Assembly: GCF_016889805.1 (NCBI RefSeq)
Contig: NZ_CP069535.1
Location: forward strand, 1,984,001 to 2,048,000
DNA from: Rhodanobacter sp. FDAARGOS 1247
Lineage (GTDB): Bacteria; Pseudomonadota; Gammaproteobacteria; Xanthomonadales; Rhodanobacteraceae
Direction of reading: 5' to 3'
DNA length: 64,000 nucleotides
Position 1 is the stretch's first letter. Each line of letters begins with the position of its first letter. The notes below the pieces were generated by a model. The model was given only the letters and a program-made list of their open reading frames with translations. It was not told where the DNA came from and did not search any database. Position numbers and translations under genes: made by a program. Positions 40,560 to 51,413 of this stretch are shown here, piece by piece.

Positions 40560-40748
40560 ATGAGCTCCCTCTGGACCGAGCTGCTGATCCTGCACGGCCA
40601 CATCGCCGACCCGCGCCTGCTGCGCAGACTGGCGTCGCCCGAATCATCCACGCCGCCAACGATCGTGACGCACACGGCCAGGCCGTCGACACGCTGGTGG
40701 TGGCGGCTCTGCCTCGGCGTCGGCGATGGAATTCTCCGCCGGCAGTGA
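40560..40748 (+). CDS. Possible small protein of 62 residues
   Basis: An open frame with ATG 41 bases after the GST stop, weak Shine-Dalgarno GGAT upstream. The N terminus SLWTELLILHGHIADPRLLRRL is a good amphipathic helix and the C terminus WRLCLGVGDGILRRQ looks protein-like, with an ordinary Ser/Thr/Pro-rich middle. I could not match it to a family with certainty. It may be a real small protein, a remnant, or chance. Confidence 0.4.
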   Translation: MSSLWTELLILHGHIADPRLLRRLASPESSTPPTIVTHTARPSTRWWWRLCLGVGDGILRRQ

Positions 40749-40832
40749 ACCACCGACCTGGATCGATGCACCGGTTGGCTGCCGACGAGTGGCGCGACGC
40801 CGACATCCACACCACAACGAACCCATTCAAGG

Positions 40833-40854
40833 AAAAGCCCCGAATCCGGGGGCT
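40833..40854 (-). terminator. Terminator after the 88-residue hypothetical gene
   Basis: A GC-rich 6-bp stem AGCCCC/GGGGCT (854-849 with 841-836, in the 40 kb block), followed on the minus strand by TTTTCC. It lies 22 bases past the stop of the minus-strand gene. Confidence 0.7.
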
Positions 40855-40876
40855 CTTCCTCGCATCAGCCAAACCG

Positions 40877-41143
40877 CTACGCCTCCGGCGGTGGCTGCAT
40901 CTTCACCAATACATCCTCGAACTCGGCGATGGTCGTCTCCAGCGCATCGTGCAATTTGCTCTGCTGGTCCATCAGGTTCGCAATCCGGTCCGCCTGCTTC
41001 AGCTTCGACAACTCGCCGTCGTACAACAGCCAGGCTGCGGTCAGCGCCTCCACATTGTTCTTGGAGTAATGCCGCATCTCCTTCAACTGCGCCAGCGTGT
41101 CGCCAATGTGGTCGATCGGTGTCTTGACGTGTTCGTCGGACAT
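40877..41143 (-). CDS. Conserved-looking 88-residue cytoplasmic protein, function unknown
   Basis: An 88-residue acidic, fully helical protein, MSDEHVKTPIDHIGDTLAQL to VKMQPPPEA, with leucine spacing that would support a coiled coil or small helical bundle. A strong GGGAGAA lies 8 bases before the ATG at 41143, and a terminator follows, so it looks like a monocistronic real gene. No signal peptide or membrane helix. I do not recognise a family. Confidence 0.75.
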   Translation of the reverse strand: MSDEHVKTPIDHIGDTLAQLKEMRHYSKNNVEALTAAWLLYDGELSKLKQADRIANLMDQQSKLHDALETTIAEFEDVLVKMQPPPEA

Positions 41144-41294
41144 GGTGTTCTCCCGCTGCGGTTGATCCGGTCGCGGGCACCGTAGATCGGCGGATGCGAA
41201 GTTCAGGTCAACACGCTGCGGCAGGGAAAGCGTCGACGCCCCTTCGAACATGCCAACCAATGGCTGGAGCGGATCTCCTCGCTAAAGCACCATG

Positions 41295-41319
41295 AAAAAG
41301 CCCCGCGATGCGGGGCTTT
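41295..41319 (-). terminator. Terminator after purA
   Basis: An 11-bp perfect stem (41295-41305 with 41309-41319), with five A on the plus-strand left arm giving a T run on the minus strand. It ends the hfq-hfl-purA block. Confidence 0.88.
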
Positions 41320-41337
41320 TCTCAACGACATTCGCGA

Positions 41338-42871
<1,534 letters not shown>

Positions 42872-42881
42872 CGGCCGCGAC

Positions 42882-43751
42882 TCAGCGCTTGGAGCTGGAT
42901 TGTTCGAAGTAGCGCAGGAACTCGTCGTCGGGCTTCAGGATCATCACGCCCTTGCCGTCCTCGAACGAACTGCGATACGCCGACAGGCTGCGGTAGAAGT
43001 TGAAGAACTCCGGGTCCTGGTTGTAGGCCTGCGCGTAGATGGTGGCCGCCTGGGCGTCGCCCTCGCCGCGGACCTTGGCCGCATCGCGCTGGGCGTCGGC
43101 ACGCAGCACCTGGCCCTGGCGGTCGGCGTCGGCCTGGATCGTCTCGGCCGATTCCTGGCCGGTGAAGCGCAGCTCGTTGGCCAACTGCAGGCGCTCGGCG
43201 CGCATGCGCTTGTACACCGATTCGCTGACCTCGTTGGGCAGGTCGATGCGCTTGATGCGCACGTCGACCACGGCGATGCCGAGGTTCTTGCGCGCCGACG
43301 CGTCGGTCTGCGCGCGCACGCGCTCGGTGATGTCCTTGCGGCCACCGGAGATCAGGTCGGGCAAGGTGCGGGCGTTGAACTCGAAGCGCAGCGCGTCCTT
43401 CACGATCGGAGTCAGCCGCTGCGCGGCCTGCAGCTGGTCGCCGCCGGTGGCGCGGTAGTAGGCGGCGTTGTCGGCGACGCGCCACTTCACGTAGAAGTCG
43501 ACGTTGACGCTCTTCTTCTCGGAGGTGAAGTAGCGCTCCGGCGGCGCGTCCAGCGACAGGATGCGCTTGTCGAAATTCATCACCTGCTGGATCACCGGCA
43601 GCTTGAAATGCAGGCCGGGCTGGTAGTCGGTGCGCACGATGCGACCGAACTGCAGCAACAGGGCGCTGTGCCCTTCGCTGACCACGAACATGCTGTTGAT
43701 GCCCAGCAGGGCGACCAGCACGGCGAGGACGATGGAGCCGATCTTCATCAT
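42882..43751 (-). CDS. hflC: HflC, protease modulator of the SPFH family
   Basis: HflC forms with HflK a large membrane cage round the FtsH protease. The 289-residue protein has one N-terminal membrane helix (IGSIVLAVLVALLGINSMFVV) and a band-7/SPFH domain (about 25-200, with FGRIVRTDYQPGLHFKLP), followed by a coiled coil with AEAIQADADRQGQVLRADAQ-like sequence. The start ATG overlaps the hflK stop as ATGA; a second ATG follows at 43748. Confidence 0.96.
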   Translation of the reverse strand: MMKIGSIVLAVLVALLGINSMFVVSEGHSALLLQFGRIVRTDYQPGLHFKLPVIQQVMNFDKRILSLDAPPERYFTSEKKSVNVDFYVKWRVADNAAYYRATGGDQLQAAQRLTPIVKDALRFEFNARTLPDLISGGRKDITERVRAQTDASARKNLGIAVVDVRIKRIDLPNEVSESVYKRMRAERLQLANELRFTGQESAETIQADADRQGQVLRADAQRDAAKVRGEGDAQAATIYAQAYNQDPEFFNFYRSLSAYRSSFEDGKGVMILKPDDEFLRYFEQSSSKR

Positions 43752-44818
43752 GGCTGTGCTCCCTTGCTGGCCGCATCGCTGCTGGCGGGCGCGACCACCG
43801 TGCCCACCACCGCCGATTCGGGCGAGGTGGTCGTTGCGCTGCCCTGCAGCGTCGGCAGGTTGATGATGTTGCGACCGCCGGAGCCGTCGATCACCTTCGG
43901 GTTCTTCGCCATCACCTGTTCCATCGTTTCCAGCCACAGCCGCTTGCGGGTCACTTCCGGCGCGGCCTTGTATTCCTTCAGCAGCAGGTCGAAGCGGGCC
44001 GCGTCACCCTGGGCGCGGGCGATGCGTTCGGCCTTGTAGCCGGCCGCTTCGGCCGCGATGCGGGCGGCGTCGCCGCGGGCCACCGGCACCACCTTGCTGG
44101 CGTAGGCCAGGGCGCCGTTCTCGATGCTCTGCTTGTCTTCGCGGGCGTTGTTGACGTCGTCGAAGGCGTCCTTCACCTCGTTCGGCGGCGCCACGTTCTG
44201 GAAGCTGACCTCGGTGACGCGCAGGCCGGAGTCGTAGCCGTCCAGCGTTTTCTGCAGCGCCTGCTGCGCCTGGGCGACCAGGCTGGCACCGGCGGCGGAC
44301 AGGATCTGGTCCATGTCGCTGCCGCCGATCACCGAACGCACGGCGGCCTCGGCCGCAGCGCTGATGGTGCCGTCGGGGTCGTTCAGCGAGAACAGGTATT
44401 TGCGCGAGTCGTCCACCTGGTACTGCACGGTGAAGTCGATCGTGATGATGTTCTCGTCGCGGGTCAGCATGGCCACCTTGTCGGTGACCGAGCGGATGCG
44501 GGTGGCCTCGACCTTGTTCACCGACTCGATCGGCTGCGGCAGCTTCAGGTGGAAGCCCGGTGCTAGGGTGCGCGAATACTGGCCGAACCGCAGCACCACG
44601 CCCTGCTGGCGCGCGCCGATGATGGTGTAGCTGCTGAACAGCAGGCCGACCACCAGCAGCACCACGATGCCGGTGAGGATGCTGCCCGGTCCCTGCCCCA
44701 TCTTGCCGACGCGGTTCCTGGCCTTGTTCAGCAGGTCATCCACCGGCGACTTGCCGCCCTGGCGGTTTCTGTTCCACGGATCTTTTTGCCCGTTGTTGCC
44801 GGGTTCATTCCATGCCAC
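43748..44818 (-). CDS. hflK: HflK, protease modulator of the SPFH family
   Basis: The 356-residue partner of HflC. It has the Gly/Asn/Lys-rich cytoplasmic start typical of HflK (WNEPGNNGQKDPWNRNRQGG), a single helix near residues 47-65, then the SPFH domain with LRFGQYSRTLAPGFHLKLP and a long coiled coil. The C-terminal tail is Ser/Thr/Ala-rich. It lies 180 bases after hflX and overlaps hflC by 4. Confidence 0.96.
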   Translation of the reverse strand: MAWNEPGNNGQKDPWNRNRQGGKSPVDDLLNKARNRVGKMGQGPGSILTGIVVLLVVGLLFSSYTIIGARQQGVVLRFGQYSRTLAPGFHLKLPQPIESVNKVEATRIRSVTDKVAMLTRDENIITIDFTVQYQVDDSRKYLFSLNDPDGTISAAAEAAVRSVIGGSDMDQILSAAGASLVAQAQQALQKTLDGYDSGLRVTEVSFQNVAPPNEVKDAFDDVNNAREDKQSIENGALAYASKVVPVARGDAARIAAEAAGYKAERIARAQGDAARFDLLLKEYKAAPEVTRKRLWLETMEQVMAKNPKVIDGSGGRNIINLPTLQGSATTTSPESAVVGTVVAPASSDAASKGAQP

Positions 44819-44998
44819 GAGTCAGTCTCCTTTGGGGACGTCCGGGGGCCGGCAACCACGGTCGAAACACGTGTTGCACCGGGTTGCATTGAGATTCAGC
44901 CGAGGCTGTCGAAAGTCCTGTGCGAGCCGCCTTTCGCGACCGCGCAAACATCGGGGATTCTATCAGAGCGCGCCCGTCGCCGCGCGCCGGGAACGGCG

Positions 44999-46300
44999 TC
45001 ATTCCGCCACGGCCAGCAGTTCCTGCAGCAGTTTCGCCTCGGCCGGATCGCCGCCGCCAAGCGGGGCGATGACACTGCGCGGGGCGTCGATGTGCAGCTG
45101 CCAGCCATGTTCGTCGATCGACTCGCCGCTGATGGCTCCCGCCGCCTTGAGCCGGGCATGCAGGCGCCCGGCCGACAGCGGCAGGTGCAGCGGCGAACGC
45201 ACCCGCTCGCCGCCCAGCAGCTCGCCCAGCGCCTGGCGCAGCAGGTCGAGGCCGACGCCGGTGGCGGCGGACAGCCAGACCCGCACCGGCTTGCCGCTGG
45301 CGTCGCGTTCGATCCGCGGCTCGGCGCCGGCCAGGTCGATCTTGTTCATCACCCGCAGTTGCGGCACGTCGCCCGCGTCGATTTCCTCCAGCACGTTGTC
45401 GACCACCCGATGCAGCCGCTCACGCTCCTCGTCGGCGGCATCGCTGACGTGCAGCAGCAGGTCGGCATCGCGGGCCTCGGCCAGGGTGGCGCGGAAGGCG
45501 GCGACCAGGTCATGCGGCAGTTCGCGGATGAAGCCCACCGTGTCCGCGATCACCGCCGGACCGCAGCTGAGATCCTCCAGCTTGCGCACGGTGGGATCGA
45601 GGGTGGCGAACAGCAGGTCGGCGGCGAACACGTCACCGGTGGTCAGCGCGTTGAACAGGGTCGACTTGCCGGCGTTGGTGTAACCGACCAGGGCCACCCG
45701 CGGCACCGTGTTGCGCATGCGCGCACGGCGCTGCTGGCCGCGCTGGACCTGGACCTTTTCCAGGCGTTTGGTGAGCTGCTTGACCCGCTCGCCGAGCAGG
45801 CGGCGGTCGGTTTCCAGCTGGGTTTCGCCGGGGCCGCGGTTGCCGATGGCGCCGCCGCGCTGGGCGTCCAGATGGGTCCAGCCACGCACCAGCCGGGTGG
45901 CCAGGTGCTTGAGCTGGGCCAGTTCCACTTCCAGCTTGCCCTCGTGCGAACGGGCGCGCTGAGCAAAGATGTCGAGGATCAGCCCGGCGCGGTCGACCAC
46001 GCGCACGCCGAGGTGCTTTTCGAGGTTGCGTTCCTGCACCGGGGTCAGCAGGTGATCGACCAGCACCAGGTCGGCGTTCAGCGCACGCGCCGCCTCGGCG
46101 ACCTCGTTGGCCTTGCCGCTGCCGATGTAGTAACGGGGGTTGGGATCTTCGACGCGGGCGCTGATCACGGCGAGCACCTCGGCGCCGGCGGACTTCACCA
46201 GTTCGGCGAACTCCTCCGCACGGCGTGCCGTGTCGCCCTCGCCACGCGAATGCGGCAGGACGAGGACGGCACGATCGCCTTTCTTTTGACGGTCAAACAC
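44999..46300 (-). CDS. hflX: GTPase HflX
   Basis: HflX is a ribosome-splitting GTPase acting under stress. The 433-residue protein has an N-terminal HflX domain (about 10-190, ending RGPGETQLETDRR), and a G domain with P-loop VALVGYTNAGKSTLFNAL near 200, G3 in DTVGFIRELP and G4 NKID. The length and layout are standard. It lies between hfq and hflK on the same strand. Confidence 0.97.
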   Translation of the reverse strand: MFDRQKKGDRAVLVLPHSRGEGDTARRAEEFAELVKSAGAEVLAVISARVEDPNPRYYIGSGKANEVAEAARALNADLVLVDHLLTPVQERNLEKHLGVRVVDRAGLILDIFAQRARSHEGKLEVELAQLKHLATRLVRGWTHLDAQRGGAIGNRGPGETQLETDRRLLGERVKQLTKRLEKVQVQRGQQRRARMRNTVPRVALVGYTNAGKSTLFNALTTGDVFAADLLFATLDPTVRKLEDLSCGPAVIADTVGFIRELPHDLVAAFRATLAEARDADLLLHVSDAADEERERLHRVVDNVLEEIDAGDVPQLRVMNKIDLAGAEPRIERDASGKPVRVWLSAATGVGLDLLRQALGELLGGERVRSPLHLPLSAGRLHARLKAAGAISGESIDEHGWQLHIDAPRSVIAPLGGGDPAEAKLLQELLAVAE

Positions 46301-46357
46301 GAGTGGGCGTGATCCTTCGGGAGCAAACCTTCTTCATGCGGGCTGACCGCCGCTGTA

Positions 46358-46642
46358 TCAAGCGTCGGCGTCGGCGCCGCCCGAGGCATCTGCCGGATGG
46401 TCGTGGCCATCGTGGCCGTCATGACCATTGCCGATGCGCACATTGCGACTGGGCACCACGGTGGAGATGGCGTGCTTGTAGACCATCTGGCTGACCTGGT
46501 TGCGCAGCAGCACCACGAACTGGTCGAACGACTCGACGGTCCCCTGCAGCTTGATGCCATTGACCAAGTAGATGGCCACCGGCACCCGTTCGCGCCGCAA
46601 AGCATTCAAAAATGGATCCTGCAACGATTGCCCCTTGGACAT
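46358..46642 (-). CDS. hfq: RNA chaperone Hfq
   Basis: Hfq pairs small RNAs with mRNAs as a hexameric ring. The 94-residue protein has the Sm1 motif region [20 protein letters not shown] and the Sm2 motif [12 protein letters not shown] (residues 56-67). After the core, the C-terminal tail has three His-Asp steps, [10 protein letters not shown], and an Ala/Asp end. GGGGAG precedes the ATG. It lies in miaA-hfq-hflX order. Confidence 0.97.
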   Translation of the reverse strand: MSKGQSLQDPFLNALRRERVPVAIYLVNGIKLQGTVESFDQFVVLLRNQVSQMVYKHAISTVVPSRNVRIGNGHDGHDGHDHPADASGGADADA

Positions 46643-46676
46643 TTCTTGTTCTCCCCTTGCACCAAACAGACCGGAG

Positions 46677-46693
46677 AAAAAACGCCAGTGGCG
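46677..46693 (-). terminator. Terminator-like hairpin between miaA and hfq
   Basis: On the minus strand a short CGCC/GGCG stem with loop ACT (46693-46683) is followed by TTTTTT (46682-46677), about 35 bases before the hfq ATG and 82 past miaA. The stem is only 4-5 bp, so it may be a weak terminator or a leader structure. Confidence 0.4.
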
Positions 46694-46774
46694 CCCCGGC
46701 CCAACATGACTCGATGTTAACTGCTTTCAAATGCTTGATGAAAGAAGATTTTTGCGCCCCGCAAGTGCGTGGCG

Positions 46775-47743
46775 TCACATTGGCGGCACGGGCTCTCCCG
46801 GGGGATCGACAAACAGCTGCACCGCGCCGGCAACGCGCCTCGCCATGCCGGCCTGATCGGGCTCGAACAGGCGTGCGCCATGATCGCTGCGCAGCCAGGT
46901 GATCTGGCGCTTGGCCAGCTGGCGGGTGGCGAAGATGGCCCGGTCGCGGAACTGCGCGGCATCGCTGCGGCCATCCAGGTGCTCCCATGCCTGTCGATAG
47001 CCGACGGCGCGGATCGCCGGCAGGTCGGCATCGAGATCGCCCCGGGCACGCAACGCGCGCACCTCGTCGAGGAAGCCTTCGGCCAGCATGGCGTCGAACC
47101 GCTGCGCGATGCGCCGGTGCAGCAGTTGCCGGTCGGCTGGCAGCAGCGCGATCTTCAATACCCGCCACGGGAATACCGCGCCCGCCCCGCCCCGCTGCAA
47201 CTCGGACAATGGACGGCCGGTCAGCTCGAACACTTCCAGCGCACGCTGCAGGCGCTGGGTGTCGTTGCTGTCGATGCGGCTTGCTGCGACCGGATCGACC
47301 TGGGCCAGCCGGGCATGCAGCGCCGGCCAGCCAGACTGCGCCGCCTCGGCGCCCAGTCGCGCCCGCGTGGCCGGATCGGCCTCGGGCAGGTCGGACAGGC
47401 CGAACTGCAACGCGCGGAAATACAACCCGGTGCCGCCGACCAGCAGGGGCACCCGGCCCCGCGCGCTGATCCGTTCCATCACCGGCACCGCATCGGCACA
47501 AAAATCCGCGGCCGAGTACGGCTGCGCAGGATCACGGATGTCGACCAGCGCGTGGGGATAACGTGCCAGCGTCGCCGGATCGGGCTTGGCCGTACCGATA
47601 TCCATGCCGCGGTAGACCAGGGCCGAATCGACACTGACCAGGTCCAGCGGGAAACGCTCGCTCAATTCGCACGCCAGGGCGGTCTTGCCCGAGGCGGTGG
47701 GGCCCATCAGGAAGATGGCGAGGGGACGGTGATCGACGGGCAT
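46775..47743 (-). CDS. miaA: tRNA dimethylallyltransferase
   Basis: MiaA isopentenylates A37 of tRNAs that read U-starting codons. The 322-residue protein has Walker A GPTASGKT at residues 14-21, [18 protein letters not shown] near 37, and the DxxQ/R and [13 protein letters not shown] segment near 275 that contacts tRNA. Length is standard. It opens the conserved miaA-hfq-hflX block. Confidence 0.97.
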   Translation of the reverse strand: MPVDHRPLAIFLMGPTASGKTALACELSERFPLDLVSVDSALVYRGMDIGTAKPDPATLARYPHALVDIRDPAQPYSAADFCADAVPVMERISARGRVPLLVGGTGLYFRALQFGLSDLPEADPATRARLGAEAAQSGWPALHARLAQVDPVAASRIDSNDTQRLQRALEVFELTGRPLSELQRGGAGAVFPWRVLKIALLPADRQLLHRRIAQRFDAMLAEGFLDEVRALRARGDLDADLPAIRAVGYRQAWEHLDGRSDAAQFRDRAIFATRQLAKRQITWLRSDHGARLFEPDQAGMARRVAGAVQLFVDPPGEPVPPM

Positions 47744-47821
47744 GGCGCTAGTTTAGAGGCTGCCGCAACGCAAAAGGCCCGCGTCGACGACGCGGGCCCG
47801 GTACTTGCGCGAACCAGCGCG

Positions 47822-49984
47822 TTACTTCGCCGGCACGCCCATTTCCTTCAGCAGGTTGTCGGCGTGGTCGAGGTGATGCATCACCCACAGCATGTAGCGC
47901 ACGTCGACCTGGATCGAGCGGTTGAGCTCGGGATTGAACAGCCAGTCACCGCTCACCGATTCCCAGTTGCCGTCGAACGCGAGGCCGACCAGCCGGCCGT
48001 TCGCGTCCATCGCCGGCGAACCGGAGTTGCCGCCGGTGATGTCCAGGTCGGCCAGGAAGTTCACCGGCAGCGTGCCCAGCTTCGGCGACGCATAGCTGTC
48101 GAACGCCTTGGCCTTGATCGCCGCCAGCTCGGCCTTCGGCGCATCGAACGGTTCGGCGCCGGTGTACTTCTCGACGATGCCCTGGGCAGTGGTGAACGGC
48201 GCGTAGCTGACGCCATCACGGGGCGCCACGCCCTGCACGTTGCCGAAGGTGACGCGCAGCGAGCTGTTCGCATCCGGGTAGACCGGCAGCTTCTGCGAAT
48301 CCTTCCAGGCGATCATCGCCTGCATGTAGCGCGGGCGCAGTTTGCTCATCTCGCCGTCGCGGGCGTCGCCTTCGTCTTCCAGCGCCTTCAGCTGCGGCTG
48401 CACCGCGCGGGCGAGCCTGAGCATGCTGTCGCTGCTGGCATCGATCGCCTTGCTGTCGGCAGTGAACCACTTCATGCGCTCGTCGACGTTGCCGAGCTTG
48501 CTGCCGGCATACAGCGCGGCAACTTTCTGCCTGAGCTGGACTTCGGTCTTCGCGCCATCCAGCCAGGCGTCGAGCGCGGGCAGACGCTGCGCCTGCGGCA
48601 AGGCCACGTAGCGCGCGAGGCCGTAGACCATGAACTGCTGGTCGACGCCCGGATCGAAGCGGCGATCCATCTGCTTCAGGCCGCCTTCGATGCGCACCCA
48701 GTCGCGCTGCTGGTAACCGGCATCGCGTTCGAGGTCGACCTTCGGCCGCTCCTTCGCCAGATGAGTCAGGCGCACCGCCGTGCTGAACATCGACGCGCGG
48801 GTCACCAGACCGATGGCCAGGTCGCGATCGCGAGTGGCCTGATTGGCGGCGATCTGCTGGCGCAGCTTGCCGATGTCCGCCGCCAGCGCGGCGTTTTCCG
48901 CGCCGCCCTGCTGCTTCAGCCAGGTTTCCAGTGCCGCTTCCTGGGTACGCTTGACCTCGACTGCGTCGGCACGACGCAGGCCTTCGAGCTGGCCGCCGAA
49001 ATTCTTCAGGTAGTTGTTGAGGCCAGCGACCATGCTGGCGTATTTCACCGCCACCTTCGGGTCAGCCTTGCCGGCGGTGTTGATGATGTTCAGCGTGTCC
49101 TGGTAGATCTTGATCTGGGTCGGGTAACGCCAGTCGATCGCGTCCTGCACTTCGTCGGCAAGGCGATAGCGATTGGTGCGCCCCGGGTAGCCGACCACCA
49201 TCACGTAGTCGCCTGCTTCCACGCCCTGCGGGTTCACCTTGAGCACGTGCTTCGGGTGATACGGCACGTTGTCCTTCGAGAAAGTGGCCGACTTGCCGTC
49301 CTTCGAGACGTAGGCGCGCAGGTAGCCGAAGTCGCCGGTGTGGCGCGGCCATATCCAGTTGTCGACGTCGCCGCCGAACTTGCCGATGGAATCCGGCGGC
49401 GCGTAGACCAGGCGCACGTCCTTGATCTCCATCTGCCTGATCAACTGGTAGCTGTAGCCGCCGTGGAAGGTGTAGACGTCGCAGCGGTAGCCTTCGCTCT
49501 CGCAGGCCTTGACCTGTTCCTTGATCGCCAGCTCGATCGCCTTGTAGCGCTCGGCGCCGCTCATGCCGTCCGTGAGTTTGGCGGTGATCGCCTTGGTGAC
49601 GTCGCGGATTTCCTCGGTGACGAAGATCCGCGAGGTGGGGCCGGCGGAGAGTTCTTCGGCTTGCGTCTTCGCCAGGAAACCCTTCTCGATCAGATTGTTC
49701 TCCGGCGTGGAGTTCAGCTGCAGCGCGCCGTAGACGCAGTGATGGTTGCTCACCACCAAGCCTTCGGGCGAGACGAACGAAGCGGTGCAGCCGCCCAGGC
49801 TCACGATCGCGCCCATCGGGTAGGCGGTCAGGTCGGTCAGGCTGGCCGGGTCCAGCTTCAGCCCATGCTGTTTCAGGGTGGCGGCGATTTTCGGCAACTG
49901 GGCGGGCTGCCACATGCCTTCGACGGCATGGGCGGTACCGGCGAGACCGGCGGTCAGCGCGGCAGCAAGCAGGACACGACGCAT
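47822..49984 (-). CDS. S46 family dipeptidyl peptidase, DPP7-like
   Basis: A 720-residue exported serine peptidase of family S46, which removes dipeptides from peptide N termini. There is a signal peptide (1-20, MRRVLLAAALTAGLAGTAHA), then GCTASFVSPEGLVVSNHHC with the catalytic His (81-82), and the late GGNSGSP with the catalytic Ser near residue 650. The substrate-side motif reads AFDGNWE: Gly here is what I associate with DPP7 (hydrophobic P1), while DPP11 has Arg; that reading is from memory and moderate. Xanthomonadales carry such enzymes. It is divergent from tdh. Confidence 0.94.
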   Translation of the reverse strand: MRRVLLAAALTAGLAGTAHAVEGMWQPAQLPKIAATLKQHGLKLDPASLTDLTAYPMGAIVSLGGCTASFVSPEGLVVSNHHCVYGALQLNSTPENNLIEKGFLAKTQAEELSAGPTSRIFVTEEIRDVTKAITAKLTDGMSGAERYKAIELAIKEQVKACESEGYRCDVYTFHGGYSYQLIRQMEIKDVRLVYAPPDSIGKFGGDVDNWIWPRHTGDFGYLRAYVSKDGKSATFSKDNVPYHPKHVLKVNPQGVEAGDYVMVVGYPGRTNRYRLADEVQDAIDWRYPTQIKIYQDTLNIINTAGKADPKVAVKYASMVAGLNNYLKNFGGQLEGLRRADAVEVKRTQEAALETWLKQQGGAENAALAADIGKLRQQIAANQATRDRDLAIGLVTRASMFSTAVRLTHLAKERPKVDLERDAGYQQRDWVRIEGGLKQMDRRFDPGVDQQFMVYGLARYVALPQAQRLPALDAWLDGAKTEVQLRQKVAALYAGSKLGNVDERMKWFTADSKAIDASSDSMLRLARAVQPQLKALEDEGDARDGEMSKLRPRYMQAMIAWKDSQKLPVYPDANSSLRVTFGNVQGVAPRDGVSYAPFTTAQGIVEKYTGAEPFDAPKAELAAIKAKAFDSYASPKLGTLPVNFLADLDITGGNSGSPAMDANGRLVGLAFDGNWESVSGDWLFNPELNRSIQVDVRYMLWVMHHLDHADNLLKEMGVPAK

Positions 49985-50134
49985 GGAGCACTCCTTGGGA
50001 AAACGGGAAAGTGGGCCGAATCGCATTTTCTTGCGATCTGGCCGACCTTTATGCCGCAAACCCATCGTTCATCGGTAGTGACTTTCGGCAGGGTGGGACC
50101 GCCTGCCACAGCCGGTCCCTTGGTGCCGCCATCT

Positions 50135-50163
50135 TCGGCGCCGGCTTCGATCAATCTATAATT
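50135..50163 (+). promoter_or_regulatory. Promoter of tdh
   Basis: A perfect TATAAT (50158-50163) with a poor -35, TTCGGC (50135-50140), 17 bp upstream. A small GCCCG/CGGGC hairpin lies between it and the tdh ATG. Confidence 0.5.
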
Positions 50164-50206
50164 GCCGCTTCCCTGCCCGCCGCGCGGGCCAACCGATGGA
50201 TTCCCC

Positions 50207-51241
50207 ATGTCGCAGACGATGAAAGCCCTGGTCAAGCGCAAGCCCGAACAGGGCATCTGGATGGAAGAGGTGCCGATGCCCGTGGTCGGCCCGAACGAAG
50301 TGCTGATCAAGATCGAGAAAACCGCGATCTGCGGCACCGACCTGCACATCTACAAGTGGGACGAGTGGAGCCAGCGCACAATCAAGCCGGGCCTCACCAT
50401 CGGCCACGAGTTCGTGGGGCGCATCGTGGAGATCGGCCCGGGCGTGACCGGCTACAAGATCGGCGACCGCGTCTCCGCCGAAGGCCACATCGTCTGCGGC
50501 CACTGCCGCAACTGCCGCGCCGGCCGCCAGCACCTGTGCCCGAACACCATCGGCATCGGCGTGAACCGCAACGGCGCGTTCGCCGAGTACATGACCATGC
50601 CGGCCTCGAACCTGTGGCCGATCCCGGACCAGATCCCGTCCGAGCTGGCCGCGTTCTTCGACCCGTATGGCAACGCGGCGCACTGCGCGCTGGAATTCGA
50701 CATGATCGGCGAGGACGTGCTGATCACCGGTGCCGGCCCGATCGGCATCATCGCCGCCGGCATCGCCAAGCACATCGGCGCGCGCAACGTGGTGGTCACC
50801 GACGTCAACGACTACCGCCTGAAGCTGGCCGCCGACATGGGCGCCACCCGCGTGGTCAACGTCACCAACCAGTCGCTCAAGGACGTGATGAAGGACCTGC
50901 ACATGGAGGGCTTCGACGTGGGCCTGGAAATGAGCGGCAACCCGCGCGCGTTCAACGACATGCTTGAATGCATGTACCACGGCGGCAAGGTCGCCATGCT
51001 CGGCATCATGCCGCGCGGCGCCGGCATCGACTGGGACAAGGTGATCTTCAAGGGCCTCACCCTGCAAGGCATCTATGGCCGGCGCATGTACGAGACCTGG
51101 TACAAGATGACCCAGATGGTGCTGACCGGCTTCCCGCTGCAGAAGGTGCTGACCCACCAGATCCACATCGACGACTTCCAGAAGGGCTTCGACCTGATGG
51201 ACGCCGGCACCTGCGGCAAGGTCGTCTGTTCCTGGCATTGA
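50207..51241 (+). CDS. tdh: L-threonine 3-dehydrogenase
   Basis: Tdh oxidises threonine to 2-amino-3-ketobutyrate with NAD+. The 344-residue medium-chain dehydrogenase has the catalytic zinc ligands [10 protein letters not shown] (Cys) and GHEFVG (His-Glu), the structural zinc cluster [15 protein letters not shown], and a Rossmann motif [13 protein letters not shown]. The ATG at 50207 is used. Kbl, which takes the product, is 3.9 kb downstream past a giant gene instead of adjacent as in E. coli kbl-tdh. Confidence 0.97.
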   Translation: MSQTMKALVKRKPEQGIWMEEVPMPVVGPNEVLIKIEKTAICGTDLHIYKWDEWSQRTIKPGLTIGHEFVGRIVEIGPGVTGYKIGDRVSAEGHIVCGHCRNCRAGRQHLCPNTIGIGVNRNGAFAEYMTMPASNLWPIPDQIPSELAAFFDPYGNAAHCALEFDMIGEDVLITGAGPIGIIAAGIAKHIGARNVVVTDVNDYRLKLAADMGATRVVNVTNQSLKDVMKDLHMEGFDVGLEMSGNPRAFNDMLECMYHGGKVAMLGIMPRGAGIDWDKVIFKGLTLQGIYGRRMYETWYKMTQMVLTGFPLQKVLTHQIHIDDFQKGFDLMDAGTCGKVVCSWH

Positions 51242-51413
51242 GCCACGAGGCGGCAGCCGCTCGTCAGCTCCCGGATTGACCGCTCGCGACCGGCCGCAAG
51301 GTCGCGAACGGTGTCCCCGCGTTAAGCGCGGTCGCTGTAGATTCGTCATCAGCCCACCTGCACCCCATGCAGGGCGGGTTGAATCAACCATTCAGCGTTT
51401 CCAGGGAGTCGGT

